Below, in pieces: positions 29,378 to 37,819 of a DNA stretch of 51,114 nucleotides. This stretch comes from a virus. Both the position numbers and the translations under genes were made by a program. Each line of letters opens with the position of its first letter. Position 1 is the first letter of the stretch. Location: the IMG/VR virus record IMGVR_UViG_3300033182_000250, positions 1 to 51,114 of that record. One strand, given 5' to 3'. Under the pieces are notes generated by a model. It saw nothing but the letters and a program-made list of their open reading frames with translations. It did not search any database and had not been told where the DNA came from.

Positions 29378-29396
29378 GTATAGCAGGAAGAAAAAA

Positions 29397-30011
29397 ATGG
29401 CAGACAATTTTAACGATTTAAACGGTGTATTGCTCCAAGGGCATATCAAAATACACAATCCAGAAACGGGCGAAGTATTAATTGATAAGCGCAATGCTAT
29501 ACACTACGAAAACATGAGCATATCTCTAGCAGAGAGTATTGGCAATGGTGGTACCGGTTGGATATATGAAATGGCGTTTGGTAACGGCGGAACATCAGTT
29601 GACCCAACAGGAATTATTACGTACTTAACACCAAATAGTACAGGCACAAATGCTAGTTTATACAATGAAACTTATTCGAAAGTAATTGATGATAGATCAG
29701 TTAATAATTTAGATCCAATACGTAACAAAATAGAAACTCGTCACGTGAGTGGTACTAACTATACTGATATTGTTATTACATGTTTACTAGATTATGGTGA
29801 ACCAAACGGTCAAGATGCGTTTGATAACGCAACTGACGAAAATAGCTCGTATATTTTTGACGAGTTGGGATTAAGAGCATATTCTACAACTGGTACAGGA
29901 CGTCTGCTTACACACGTTATCTTCCATCCTGTACAAAAGTCGCTGAATAGACTTATCCAAGTTGATTATACAGTTAGGGTACAATCTCTATCAGGTTTTA
30001 ATGAGGTGTAA
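29397..30011 (+). CDS. Baseplate/tail structural protein, T4 counterpart unclear
   Basis: 204-residue protein between the giant wedge gene and the fibre genes, the place of gp8-gp11 in T4. Visible features: GHIKIHNPETGEVLIDKRNA at the N-terminus, a Gly-rich WIYEMAFGNGGTSVDPTG, and a C-terminal FDELGLRAYSTTGTGRLLTH followed by VIFHPVQKSLNRLIQVDYT. Proteins with this ending occur in many large myoviruses, usually as unnamed structural proteins; this is recollection, not a search. No enzymatic motif. It has its own late box and AGGAAG ribosome site, and ends 3 bases before the next start. Confidence 0.6.
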   Translation: MADNFNDLNGVLLQGHIKIHNPETGEVLIDKRNAIHYENMSISLAESIGNGGTGWIYEMAFGNGGTSVDPTGIITYLTPNSTGTNASLYNETYSKVIDDRSVNNLDPIRNKIETRHVSGTNYTDIVITCLLDYGEPNGQDAFDNATDENSSYIFDELGLRAYSTTGTGRLLTHVIFHPVQKSLNRLIQVDYTVRVQSLSGFNEV

Positions 30012-30014
30012 TAG

Positions 30015-32054
30015 ATGCCATATACTATAGCATATACAGATGAAGCGAACAACGGTACTATTACAGTAGTTGATCAAACTATTGATCAGACTACTACATT
30101 AAAACTACCTGGTAAAAATACTACAGCATACGGTACTGCTATTGCTGAAAATTTCTTGCATTTACTAGAAAATTTTGCTAGTGCTACTGAACCACCTCGT
30201 CCTACTGAAGGACAGTTATGGTACGATACAACTCCAGGAGCAGAACAACTGAAAGTGTATGATGGTACGAGTTGGGTTCCTAGTGGAGGATTAAATAAAG
30301 GTGCTGCACAACCTGATGTGGTACTATCGCAAGCAGGTGACCTTTGGGTAGACACGGATAATCAACAATTATACTTAAATGCAGGTTCAGGATGGGTGCT
30401 AGTTGGTCCAACATTTAGCGACGGACTTGCTACAGGAGCTTCACCACTAAGTGTTATAGGAACAGACAACGTAGAATATAATGTTTTATTAATAGAAGTA
30501 GAAGCACAACCAACAGTAATCGTATCTAATGATTTATTTACACCAAAAGCAGTTATACCAGGATTTACTACAATTAAACCTGGAGTTAATTTATCTACTA
30601 GAGATGTAAAAGGTGATGGAGTAGGAAAATATTACGGCACCGCTGAAAAGGCAGAAAGTCTTGTAGTTAGTAATGAAACTGTATTAGCAGGAAATTTCTT
30701 AAGAGGAGATGTTACTAGTACAACATTATTTCCTTTGAATGTACAAAATAATACAGGTCTAATTATCGGTACTGATGCTGCATTAAATATTGGAGTTGAA
30801 GGTCAATCTGGTATTATACGACACCAGATTGAAGGGTCCAACATTGATATTCAAGTTAAGTCTAGTGGCACTACAAAAACAGTATTACGTGTTGATTCAT
30901 CGGAACGTGTAGGTATTAACAATGAAGCGCCTGATGAAGCACTTGATGTTATAGGGAATATTCAAACTAACTCTAGTGTGTTTATTAATGGTACTACAGA
31001 AAGCAATTCAATTGGTACTGGATCACTTATTGTAAAAGGCGGAGCAGGAATTGCTAAAAATTTATCCGTTGGCGGAAACACAACTTTAAAAAATCTTACA
31101 ACATTAGAAACTACAGTACCAAACGGAAATAATCAGTATAATCTAGGATCAGTAACAAATAAATGGCAAAATGTATATTCTACAACTTTTGTAGGTAACT
31201 TAACAGGTAATGTAAATGGGACTGTTTCGGGTATTGCAGGTTCTGCTAATAAATTAACTTCTGCAAGTACGTTTAGAATAACAGGTGATATTGTAGCGAA
31301 TGACATTACCTTTGATGGTCAAACCGGAGGAAGTTTAAAAACGTTTACTACTACTATCGGTAATGCTATTATCTCAAGCAAAACAGAAACAACAATTACT
31401 CAGTCAGACGATGAATTTATTTTAAATAGAAAATCAGGATCTACAGGATTATATAAAGTTTCAAGAAGAAACTTGTTAAATGCAGTACCGATTAATCCTG
31501 TCGGAGTAATCTTGCCTTATGCAGGAACATCTGCTCCAGTTGGTTGGTTATTGTGTGATGGATCTGAACATCGTATTTCAGAATATTCAAATGGTACAGA
31601 TTTGTTATTTGATGTTATTGGATATACATACGGTGCATCGCCTACTGTAACTACTGGATTTTTTAAAGTTCCAGACTTGAGAGGTAGGGTGCCTTTAGGT
31701 GCTGACAATATGGGCGGATCTAGCGCAAATGTTGTAACGGCATCTTATGCAGACGCAGTTGGTTCAACAGGTGGCTCAGAGACACAAAATATTACACTTA
31801 ATAATTTACCAGAACACGAACATGATTTGCGAGGAGATTCTGGCGCTCAGTATTATGCTTTGAGAGATGTAAGTGGAACTCCTGCAGATACTGACGCAAT
31901 CATTTATGATGCTCCAACAGCATTAGGTAATGGTCAGGCTTTATCAAATAGTGGCGGAGTGTTAAACACTACAGGAAATCCGTTAGGCGATCCTCTTAAC
32001 ATAATGAATCCTACGTTAACATTATCGTATATTATCTATACTGGCAGGAATTAA
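30015..32054 (+). CDS. Tail fibre protein with C-terminal phage tail-collar domain
   Basis: 679 residues. The N-terminal 140 residues hold a module shared with the next two genes (TIDQTTTLKLPGKNTTAYG, AENFLHLLENFASA, PTEGQLWYDTT, LKVYDGTSW). The middle is beta-rich, with repeat-like NVNGTVSGIAGSANKL. Residues 495-565 are a tail-collar domain (ILPYAGTSAPVGWLLCDG, FFKVPDLRGRVPLG), then LNNLPEHEHDL, whose His-x-His recalls the metal site of T4 gp12, and a C-terminal MNPTLTLSYIIYTG. The likely role is a short tail fibre or receptor-binding protein. GAGGTG at 30003-30008 sits before the ATG. Confidence 0.8.
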   Translation: MPYTIAYTDEANNGTITVVDQTIDQTTTLKLPGKNTTAYGTAIAENFLHLLENFASATEPPRPTEGQLWYDTTPGAEQLKVYDGTSWVPSGGLNKGAAQPDVVLSQAGDLWVDTDNQQLYLNAGSGWVLVGPTFSDGLATGASPLSVIGTDNVEYNVLLIEVEAQPTVIVSNDLFTPKAVIPGFTTIKPGVNLSTRDVKGDGVGKYYGTAEKAESLVVSNETVLAGNFLRGDVTSTTLFPLNVQNNTGLIIGTDAALNIGVEGQSGIIRHQIEGSNIDIQVKSSGTTKTVLRVDSSERVGINNEAPDEALDVIGNIQTNSSVFINGTTESNSIGTGSLIVKGGAGIAKNLSVGGNTTLKNLTTLETTVPNGNNQYNLGSVTNKWQNVYSTTFVGNLTGNVNGTVSGIAGSANKLTSASTFRITGDIVANDITFDGQTGGSLKTFTTTIGNAIISSKTETTITQSDDEFILNRKSGSTGLYKVSRRNLLNAVPINPVGVILPYAGTSAPVGWLLCDGSEHRISEYSNGTDLLFDVIGYTYGASPTVTTGFFKVPDLRGRVPLGADNMGGSSANVVTASYADAVGSTGGSETQNITLNNLPEHEHDLRGDSGAQYYALRDVSGTPADTDAIIYDAPTALGNGQALSNSGGVLNTTGNPLGDPLNIMNPTLTLSYIIYTGRN

Positions 32055-32057
32055 TAA

Positions 32058-33911
32058 ATGAGTTATAAAATTAATAAAACAGATGGCGAATTAATAGTAG
32101 AATTAGCAGACGGTCAGATAGATACAACTACCACTGATATTACTCTTATTGGTAGAAATTATAAAGGGTTTGGCGAGCTATTTAATGAAAATTTTGTTAA
32201 AATTTTAGAAAATTTTGCTAATACAGCTCCGCCTGGATCTCCGTTATTAGGGCAATTATGGTATGATACAACACAAGGACGCTTAAAAGTATATGACGGC
32301 AGCTCGTTTAAAGCAAACGGCCCAATAGTTAGCAATGTGCAGCCAACAATGGTTGCTGGTGATATATGGATTGATAACGAAAATAATAAAATGTACTTTT
32401 TTGACGGTACAGATTTAGTATTAGTAGGTCCAGAGTATAACTCCGGCCAAGGTCAAACAGGATTTGAAGTAGTGTCCGCTATAGATATTTCAAATCGTGA
32501 AAGGGTTGTTCTTAAAATTTGGGTAGGTGGCACACTATTTGGCGTAATTGCTAAAGACGAATTTAGACTTTCTGGCGATAGAAAAATTGCAGGGTATCCA
32601 GACGATCCAGATGATGTAGCATTTCCTAAACGACAGCTTTTTGAAAAAGGGTTTAATTTAGTAGATGCAGATTATTGGTACAGAGGTACAGCAACTTCTG
32701 CTAGATCATTAGTAGATGCAGAAGGTAATGTTAGAACAGCAGCTAACTTTATGCCTACAGATGCTGTCGGTATTACTTCTTACGGTATTATAATTAAAAA
32801 TTCAGCTGGACTATCAGTAGGAATAGGTGATACACAATATGCAATATTAAAAGTTGTTGGAACAACTTCTGTATTAGAGACTCAACAAAGTAATACAGAC
32901 CTTGCTATAAGAACTCGAATAGGAAACCAAACTAAAGACTCGATTTATATTGACACATCTGAACAGAAGATAGGCATTTATAAAAATAATCCTGCATATA
33001 CTTTAGATATTAATGGAACTCTTAGAACAACAGGTAATACTGTTATTGACGGTGATTTAACAGTTAATGGTTCAGCGACATATGTAAATGTTTCTAACAT
33101 TCAAGTCGAAGACAAAAATATTGAGCTAGGCGTAACAAGTGGTTCATTTGGCGACGACACTGCTATTAACGGTGGTGGCATTATTTTAAAGTCAACAGAC
33201 GGTGATAAGACTATTTTATTTGATAATGCAAATGATTCGTTTGACTTTAATCAAAATGTTAATTTAGCAGTAGGCAACGAATATAGAATTAATGATATTT
33301 CAGTTCTTAATTCGACTACATTAGGATCGTTTGTTGTTTCTAGTTCTTTGACATCTGTTGGTACGTTAATTGAACTTGATGTAGACAACATTAACATTGA
33401 TAGTAATAGGATCAGCTCTACTGGAGGAAATCCGATTGATTTAGTTTCTGCTAATAATGTTATTAATGTAAATAATGCAACTATTACTAACGTAGTAGAT
33501 CCTACTTCTGCACAAGATGCAGCAACAAAACAGTATGTCGATGACAATGTTGCACAAGAAAGGATTGTTTTTTCTTTAGACATTACAGGACTAGCATCTC
33601 CAGATACGGACGTAAAAAATATATTAGAAAGTATGTATTCTGCTTCTGCTACTGCAAACGGAAAAACAGCAGTAATACATTGTACTTCGTATACAAGTGT
33701 TACAATTACAGGAATAGACATTGAAGCAGCGTTAACAAAGAGTTATTTAAGTGTATTGGCAGATGATTCTAGCGCACAATCAGTATTACAAGATATTAGT
33801 TTTACAACAGCAACAGGTATTTCTTCGCCAACACCAGCAAGAACGACAAGAACTTACGAAATTAGTGGCGGAACATGGACTCATGTCTCGACAACGAGTT
33901 ATACACCGTAA
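32058..33911 (+). CDS. Tail fibre protein, paralogue without collar domain
   Basis: 617 residues. The N-terminal module matches its neighbours (ITLIGRNYKGFGELFNENFV, GQLWYDTTQGRLKVYDGSSF, FDGTDLVLVGPEY). The middle carries YTLDINGTLRTTGNTVIDGD and LTVNGSATYVNVSNIQVEDK, typical of beta-helical fibre shafts, then TSAQDAATKQYVDDNVAQER, a common fibre motif. The C-terminal 115 residues have no collar or chaperone domain that I recognise and are Ser/Thr-rich. It probably forms another part of the fibre set or an alternative receptor-binding tip. AGGA at 32046-32049 precedes the ATG; the start is 3 bases after the previous stop. Confidence 0.75.
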   Translation: MSYKINKTDGELIVELADGQIDTTTTDITLIGRNYKGFGELFNENFVKILENFANTAPPGSPLLGQLWYDTTQGRLKVYDGSSFKANGPIVSNVQPTMVAGDIWIDNENNKMYFFDGTDLVLVGPEYNSGQGQTGFEVVSAIDISNRERVVLKIWVGGTLFGVIAKDEFRLSGDRKIAGYPDDPDDVAFPKRQLFEKGFNLVDADYWYRGTATSARSLVDAEGNVRTAANFMPTDAVGITSYGIIIKNSAGLSVGIGDTQYAILKVVGTTSVLETQQSNTDLAIRTRIGNQTKDSIYIDTSEQKIGIYKNNPAYTLDINGTLRTTGNTVIDGDLTVNGSATYVNVSNIQVEDKNIELGVTSGSFGDDTAINGGGIILKSTDGDKTILFDNANDSFDFNQNVNLAVGNEYRINDISVLNSTTLGSFVVSSSLTSVGTLIELDVDNINIDSNRISSTGGNPIDLVSANNVINVNNATITNVVDPTSAQDAATKQYVDDNVAQERIVFSLDITGLASPDTDVKNILESMYSASATANGKTAVIHCTSYTSVTITGIDIEAALTKSYLSVLADDSSAQSVLQDISFTTATGISSPTPARTTRTYEISGGTWTHVSTTSYTP

Positions 33912-33929
33912 TTAAAAAAAGAACAATAC

Positions 33930-33937
33930 GATAAATA
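33930..33937 (+). promoter_or_regulatory. Late promoter box
   Basis: GATAAATA in the 50-base gap between the second and third fibre genes. AGGGG at 33949-33953 and the ATG at 33962 follow. Confidence 0.6.
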
Positions 33938-33949
33938 TGTTATATAACA
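33938..33949 (+). repeat. 12-base perfect palindrome next to the late promoter
   Basis: TGTTATATAACA starts immediately after the GATAAATA box and would cover the expected transcription start. It could be an operator-like site or chance in AT-rich DNA. Confidence 0.4.
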
Positions 33950-33961
33950 GGGGTTTAGCAG

Positions 33962-35464
33962 ATGGCTTATACTATCGATAGATATAATAGAACAGTTTTA
34001 ACTGTGGTAGAAGACGGTACTATTGATCAAAGTACCGACTTAAAATTAGTTGGTAAAAACTATGCAGGTTACGGTGAGATACAGAATGAAAACTTTGTTT
34101 ATCTGCTAGAAAACTTTTCAAGCGGAACAGCACCGTCAAGACCAATCAGTGGTCAAGTGTGGTTTGATTCTGGAACAAGCAAACTTAAATTTTACGATGG
34201 AAGTAAATGGCGCACAACAGGTGGCGCAGAAGTTGCAGGTTCAACTCCAACAGGGCTCACAGAAGGTGACTTTTGGTGGGATACTGCTAACGAACAACTT
34301 TACGCTTACAACGGTACAGACTATGTATTAGTTGGTCCGCAGGATGCAGGTGACGGCATCACACAAATGAAATCTCGAACAGTTCGAGATATTGGTGGAA
34401 CAGCTCATGCGGTTATTACTGCTATTACTAATGATACAGTGGTGTTTATCGTATCAAATGATGCATTTACTATTGATAATACTGATGCAGAAAATACAAT
34501 CCCTGGATTTGATGTTGTTAAACAAGGTGTAACGTTAGTTAATACTATTGCTTCGACAAACGGCGTAACATCTACAAATCATCAGTATTGGGGAACAGCA
34601 TCTGCTGCCAAAGGACTTGTTGTTAACGGAGCATTAGTAACAGCAGATCAATTTGTGCAAACTGGATCAGCGTCATTTAATACACTTGCAGAATTTGCAG
34701 ATGTTGGTATCGCAATTGGTGATTCTAATGACTTAAGAATACAGATACAAAACGATAATGAAGCAGTTATTAGTAATCAAGTAGGACAAAAGATTTTCTT
34801 CAAAACAAAAAATGTTGGAGGATCTATTTTAAATCCTCTTATTGTTGAAGCAAATGCATTATTACCTGGTTTGCAAAGCGACGGAACTACTACTGAAACA
34901 GTTACTTTAGGAAGTGTAACAAGAACCTTTAATAATGTATATGCAGATAATTTTACAGGATTGTCTCAAAAAGCTAGTACACTGGTTGTTTCAGGAAATA
35001 ATAGATCAGGCGACATTAATGCAGTAGAGAATACGGTTGCAGTAAGAACAGCAACAGGTGATCTTAAAGCAAATTTATTTGTTGGTGTTGCTACACAAGC
35101 AAAATATGCTGACTTAGCAGAAAAATATACCACAGACCAAGAATATCCAACAGGAACAGTAATGGCAATTTGCAGCCATTCAGACCATGAAGCTGAAGCT
35201 GCAAGTGCAAAAGATATAGCAATAGGCGTTATTTCTGCAGAACCTGCATATTTAATGAATTCAGAATTGGAAGGTGGACAGGCAATAGCATTAAAAGGAC
35301 GTGTACCAGTTCGTGTAAAAGGACCAGTTTCTAAAGGAATGCCAGTATTTGCATGGGACAACGGTGTATGTACAACTATCGGAACACAATCAATGGTCGG
35401 AATCGCATTAGAAACAAATAATTCAGAAGAAGAAAAGTTAGTTGAATGTGTACTAAAGGTATAA
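33962..35464 (+). CDS. Tail fibre protein, third paralogue
   Basis: 500 residues. It shares the N-terminal module (DGTIDQSTDLKLVGKNYAGY, LLENFSSGTAPSRPISGQVW, GTDYVLVGPQDAGDG). The shaft-like middle includes SVTRTFNNVYADNFTG. The C-terminal 130 residues begin with VATQAKYADLAEKYTTDQEY and continue PTGTVMAICSHSDHEAEAAS and QAIALKGRVPVRVKGPVSKG; this ending is common in fibre proteins of marine T4-like phages. It differs from the endings of both neighbours. It has its own late box upstream; its stop overlaps the next late box. Confidence 0.78.
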   Translation: MAYTIDRYNRTVLTVVEDGTIDQSTDLKLVGKNYAGYGEIQNENFVYLLENFSSGTAPSRPISGQVWFDSGTSKLKFYDGSKWRTTGGAEVAGSTPTGLTEGDFWWDTANEQLYAYNGTDYVLVGPQDAGDGITQMKSRTVRDIGGTAHAVITAITNDTVVFIVSNDAFTIDNTDAENTIPGFDVVKQGVTLVNTIASTNGVTSTNHQYWGTASAAKGLVVNGALVTADQFVQTGSASFNTLAEFADVGIAIGDSNDLRIQIQNDNEAVISNQVGQKIFFKTKNVGGSILNPLIVEANALLPGLQSDGTTTETVTLGSVTRTFNNVYADNFTGLSQKASTLVVSGNNRSGDINAVENTVAVRTATGDLKANLFVGVATQAKYADLAEKYTTDQEYPTGTVMAICSHSDHEAEAASAKDIAIGVISAEPAYLMNSELEGGQAIALKGRVPVRVKGPVSKGMPVFAWDNGVCTTIGTQSMVGIALETNNSEEEKLVECVLKV

Positions 35465-35467
35465 ATA
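35460..35467 (+). promoter_or_regulatory. Late promoter, perfect T4 consensus
   Basis: TATAAATA, identical to the T4 late consensus, overlapping the stop codon of the third fibre gene. GAGGAT at 35485-35490 and the ATG at 35496 follow at normal spacing. Confidence 0.8.
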
Positions 35468-35495
35468 TAAAGTACATACATTATGAGGATAGATT

Positions 35496-36530
35496 ATGGC
35501 AGTAGCAGTAGGCGATAGCATTACAGCAGCACAATTTAATGCTTTACAATCAAGAATAGATAATATTTTAGGGATTGGAGCTCTTCAAGATGGCTACGGT
35601 CAAGCTCTGAGCAGTGCTCAAGTTACTCCGCCGTCAAGTTCTGGCGCAGGTGATGGTGATACAGTCGAAGCAGAGTTTACAAGAGCGTTATATGATGATA
35701 TGAATAAAGCATATACGCATCAAACTGGTAACGATATTTCTGGTATTTTGTTCAAAGTTAGAGATGCTGATATTATTGGTGCAGATCAAACAGGTGAAAA
35801 TTTAACATATGCGGCAGACGGTTCATATACATTTAATCAAGCGAATCCAACAACTGCTGCAAGAGGCGGATTTAATGATTACTTATCTGCAATGACTACG
35901 ATAGAAAGCGGTAAATTAAACATTGCAGCTAGTCAACAAACGTTAGCTGATGCTACTACTAATACAAGAACCACTACTTGGAATGGTACTATTGACATGG
36001 AGTTTACTGCTACCTTTACTAGTTACAATCATCGCAGACATTTTTTTAATTCTGGCGGCCAAATTCGTATAACAACTAGTATGGCATCACCATCTGGTGC
36101 AAAAGAATTAGATTGGAATACTATGTTTACTAATGTTGGTGCTATAAAATTTGCATATAACAGTACAACAGCCGGCAGCGGAACTGGTTCTGCAATAGGC
36201 GGAAATAATCTTTCTACCGACTCTCCAAAATTAACTACTACTTTTCAGCAGATTTTTACAAAGTCTGGTTCTGGAGTATATGCAGAGAACATTTATAAAG
36301 TAGAAGCAAAAGAAGATAGTGCTAATGGAACAGTTCTTAGATTTAAAGTGACATTGGCAGACAACGATACAGGTGATAGACCAGATCCAAGTCCTCCGCC
36401 ACCATATGGGGCTTTAGTAGACGAAAATGTTGCAGCAGACATTACTGTAACTATGGGTACACTTAGAGCAAGCGGAGCAAATGTTAGTGTGAATGCTCCG
36501 ACATTTGCAGTAACAAATACTTTCGAATAA
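35496..36530 (+). CDS. Virion structural protein of unknown role, fibre-associated by context
   Basis: 344 residues. The N-terminus SITAAQFNALQSRIDNILGI is helical and is followed by DGYGQALSSAQVTPP. The centre has RHFFNSGGQIRITTSMASPS and KELDWNTMFTNVGAIKFAYN, a pattern I associate with unnamed tail structural proteins in marine myoviruses. The rest is Ser/Thr/Gly-rich with a PDPSPPPP stretch near residue 300. No signal peptide, membrane segment or enzyme motif. The perfect late promoter just before it and its position at the end of the fibre genes support a virion role. It is the last gene before the hairpin at 36544-36585. Confidence 0.6.
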   Translation: MAVAVGDSITAAQFNALQSRIDNILGIGALQDGYGQALSSAQVTPPSSSGAGDGDTVEAEFTRALYDDMNKAYTHQTGNDISGILFKVRDADIIGADQTGENLTYAADGSYTFNQANPTTAARGGFNDYLSAMTTIESGKLNIAASQQTLADATTNTRTTTWNGTIDMEFTATFTSYNHRRHFFNSGGQIRITTSMASPSGAKELDWNTMFTNVGAIKFAYNSTTAGSGTGSAIGGNNLSTDSPKLTTTFQQIFTKSGSGVYAENIYKVEAKEDSANGTVLRFKVTLADNDTGDRPDPSPPPPYGALVDENVAADITVTMGTLRASGANVSVNAPTFAVTNTFE

Positions 36531-36533
36531 TAC

Positions 36534-36562
36534 TTGACATAACACTCCTAATACTATATAAT
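36534..36562 (+). promoter_or_regulatory. Perfect sigma70 promoter at the head of the accessory block
   Basis: TTGACA (36534-36539), 17-base spacer, TATAAT (36557-36562): full consensus with ideal spacing. Expected start is near 36569, within the 3' half of the hairpin that follows. It begins 3 bases after the last late structural gene. Confidence 0.92.
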
Positions 36563-36585
36563 AAAGTATAGATTAGGGGTTTTTT
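36544..36585 (+). terminator. Terminator-like hairpin overlapping promoter and ribosome site
   Basis: The 5' arm 36544-36558 pairs with the 3' arm 36567-36580: 14 pairs including one G-U, a one-base bulge at 36553, and an eight-base loop 36559-36566. It is followed by a run of T (36580-36585) that ends at the ATG of the next gene. The 3' arm contains AGGGG (36575-36579), the ribosome site of that gene, and the -10 box lies across the 5' arm and loop. It would end, or block translation from, late transcripts reading in from upstream. Confidence 0.75.
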
Positions 36586-36939
36586 ATGGATGAACGATTA
36601 CAAAAAGCATTAGACTTTTCAAACTACATGGTCACGCTAAACAACCAAAAGCGTGTTCTCAAAGAGCGTTATCGTGAGCAAACTGTTTATTATTATCAAG
36701 GCGGGCAGTTTACAGTAACAAAAGAGCTTATTACATTTGTTAGTATGCTTGTTGAGCAAGGCAATGACGAAGATGTTGTACTTGTCGACGACAATGAAAC
36801 GCCAATTATGGTAAAAGATCTAACAAACTTCCAAGCAGAATTACTAAACACTTATTTTACCGCAGCAAACGAGTATCATGCTGAGTATGAGAAATTGCGT
36901 AAAAATAGAAATGTAGAGAAATTAGTTGAATATGAGTAA
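36586..36939 (+). CDS. Small conserved-looking protein of unknown function
   Basis: 117 residues, not recognised. The sequence is largely helical and charged: DERLQKALDFSNYMVTLNNQ, then a Tyr-rich YREQTVYYYQGGQFTVTKE, a short beta part VVLVDDNETPIMVKDL, and a C-terminal helix with many Glu and Lys. No membrane segment, Cys pair or catalytic motif. AGGGG at 36575-36579 precedes the ATG by six T residues. It is the first gene read from the perfect sigma70 promoter, so early expression is likely. It ends with an 8-base overlap with the first glycosyltransferase. Confidence 0.7.
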   Translation: MDERLQKALDFSNYMVTLNNQKRVLKERYREQTVYYYQGGQFTVTKELITFVSMLVEQGNDEDVVLVDDNETPIMVKDLTNFQAELLNTYFTAANEYHAEYEKLRKNRNVEKLVEYE

Positions 36940-37819
36940 AGGCGTATTAGTTTTTGCTCGTAATAATGCTCAAATTGATTATTGTAAACAAGCAGTATTT
37001 CTAGCAAAACGTGTAAAACGATTTTTAGACCTTCCAGTTACTATTGTAACAGATAGTACAGAATTTTTATTGACTGAATATCCTAATGCGAACACGGTTT
37101 TTGATAAAATAATTTCTATCGTTTGGAAAGAAGAAGACTTAAAGGGTAATACTACATTATCTAAAACTGAATACCATGGCATGCGTACTTTTTTTGACGG
37201 TACATTAGTAGAAAAGAAACTCCAATTTAAAAATGAAACTAGAACATTAGCATATGAGCTATCTCCTTATGACGAAACACTTGTGTTAGATACAGATATT
37301 GTTATATGTAACGATGTATTTAAATATTGCTTTACTCAAGAACATGATTTTCTTATTTACGATAAATCGTACGAGTTTGTTGATCTAGATAGAGAAGGAA
37401 TTTTTGATAGAATTTCAGATTCGAGCGTCAAATTTTATTGGGCGACTTGTGTTTTTTTTAGGAAAACAGAAACTAATAAAATTTTCTTTGATTTATTGCA
37501 ACATATTCAAGAAAATTGGAAACATTACGATAGAATATTTCAAGTAAACACTCCATATTATCGAAATGACTATAGTTTTAGTATTGCTATTCATATTATG
37601 AATGGCTATCAAAAAGGAGACTTTGCTAAATCAATGCCAGGAAAATTATATTTTGCCACAGATAAAAGTATTTGTTGGGAAATTAAGGATACAAGTATTT
37701 TGATGTTACTTGAAAAAGATGGGTTTAGAGGAGAGTATACTCTTATGCGCATAAAAGGCGCAAATTTTCATGTAATGAATAAGTTTAGTTTAAATAGGTG
37801 TATTGATGAAAACGACTAA
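36932..37819 (+). CDS. GT8-like glycosyltransferase
   Basis: Probable GT-A fold glycosyltransferase of about 295 residues. GVLVFARNNAQIDYCKQAVF and LPVTIVTDST form the N-terminal nucleotide-binding part, and LSPYDETLVLDTDIVICND carries the metal-binding DxD at residues 120-122. Overall organisation resembles the next gene, so they are tandem paralogues. The donor and acceptor cannot be read. ATG at 36932 is chosen over the TTG two codons upstream; it overlaps the preceding stop (ATGAGTAA), consistent with translational coupling. Confidence 0.75.
   Translation: MSKGVLVFARNNAQIDYCKQAVFLAKRVKRFLDLPVTIVTDSTEFLLTEYPNANTVFDKIISIVWKEEDLKGNTTLSKTEYHGMRTFFDGTLVEKKLQFKNETRTLAYELSPYDETLVLDTDIVICNDVFKYCFTQEHDFLIYDKSYEFVDLDREGIFDRISDSSVKFYWATCVFFRKTETNKIFFDLLQHIQENWKHYDRIFQVNTPYYRNDYSFSIAIHIMNGYQKGDFAKSMPGKLYFATDKSICWEIKDTSILMLLEKDGFRGEYTLMRIKGANFHVMNKFSLNRCIDEND

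Noticed and set aside
33251-33721. 156-codon minus-strand ORF
   Set aside because: Antisense to the second fibre gene, no ribosome site or promoter, no recognisable motif.
34966-35481. 171-codon minus-strand ORF
   Set aside because: Antisense to the third fibre gene's conserved C-terminus; apparent hydrophobic stretches follow from the opposite strand.
36926-36931. TTG start two codons before the first GT8-like gene
   Set aside because: ATG 36932 is adjacent and gives the usual stop/start overlap; there is no better spaced ribosome site for TTG.
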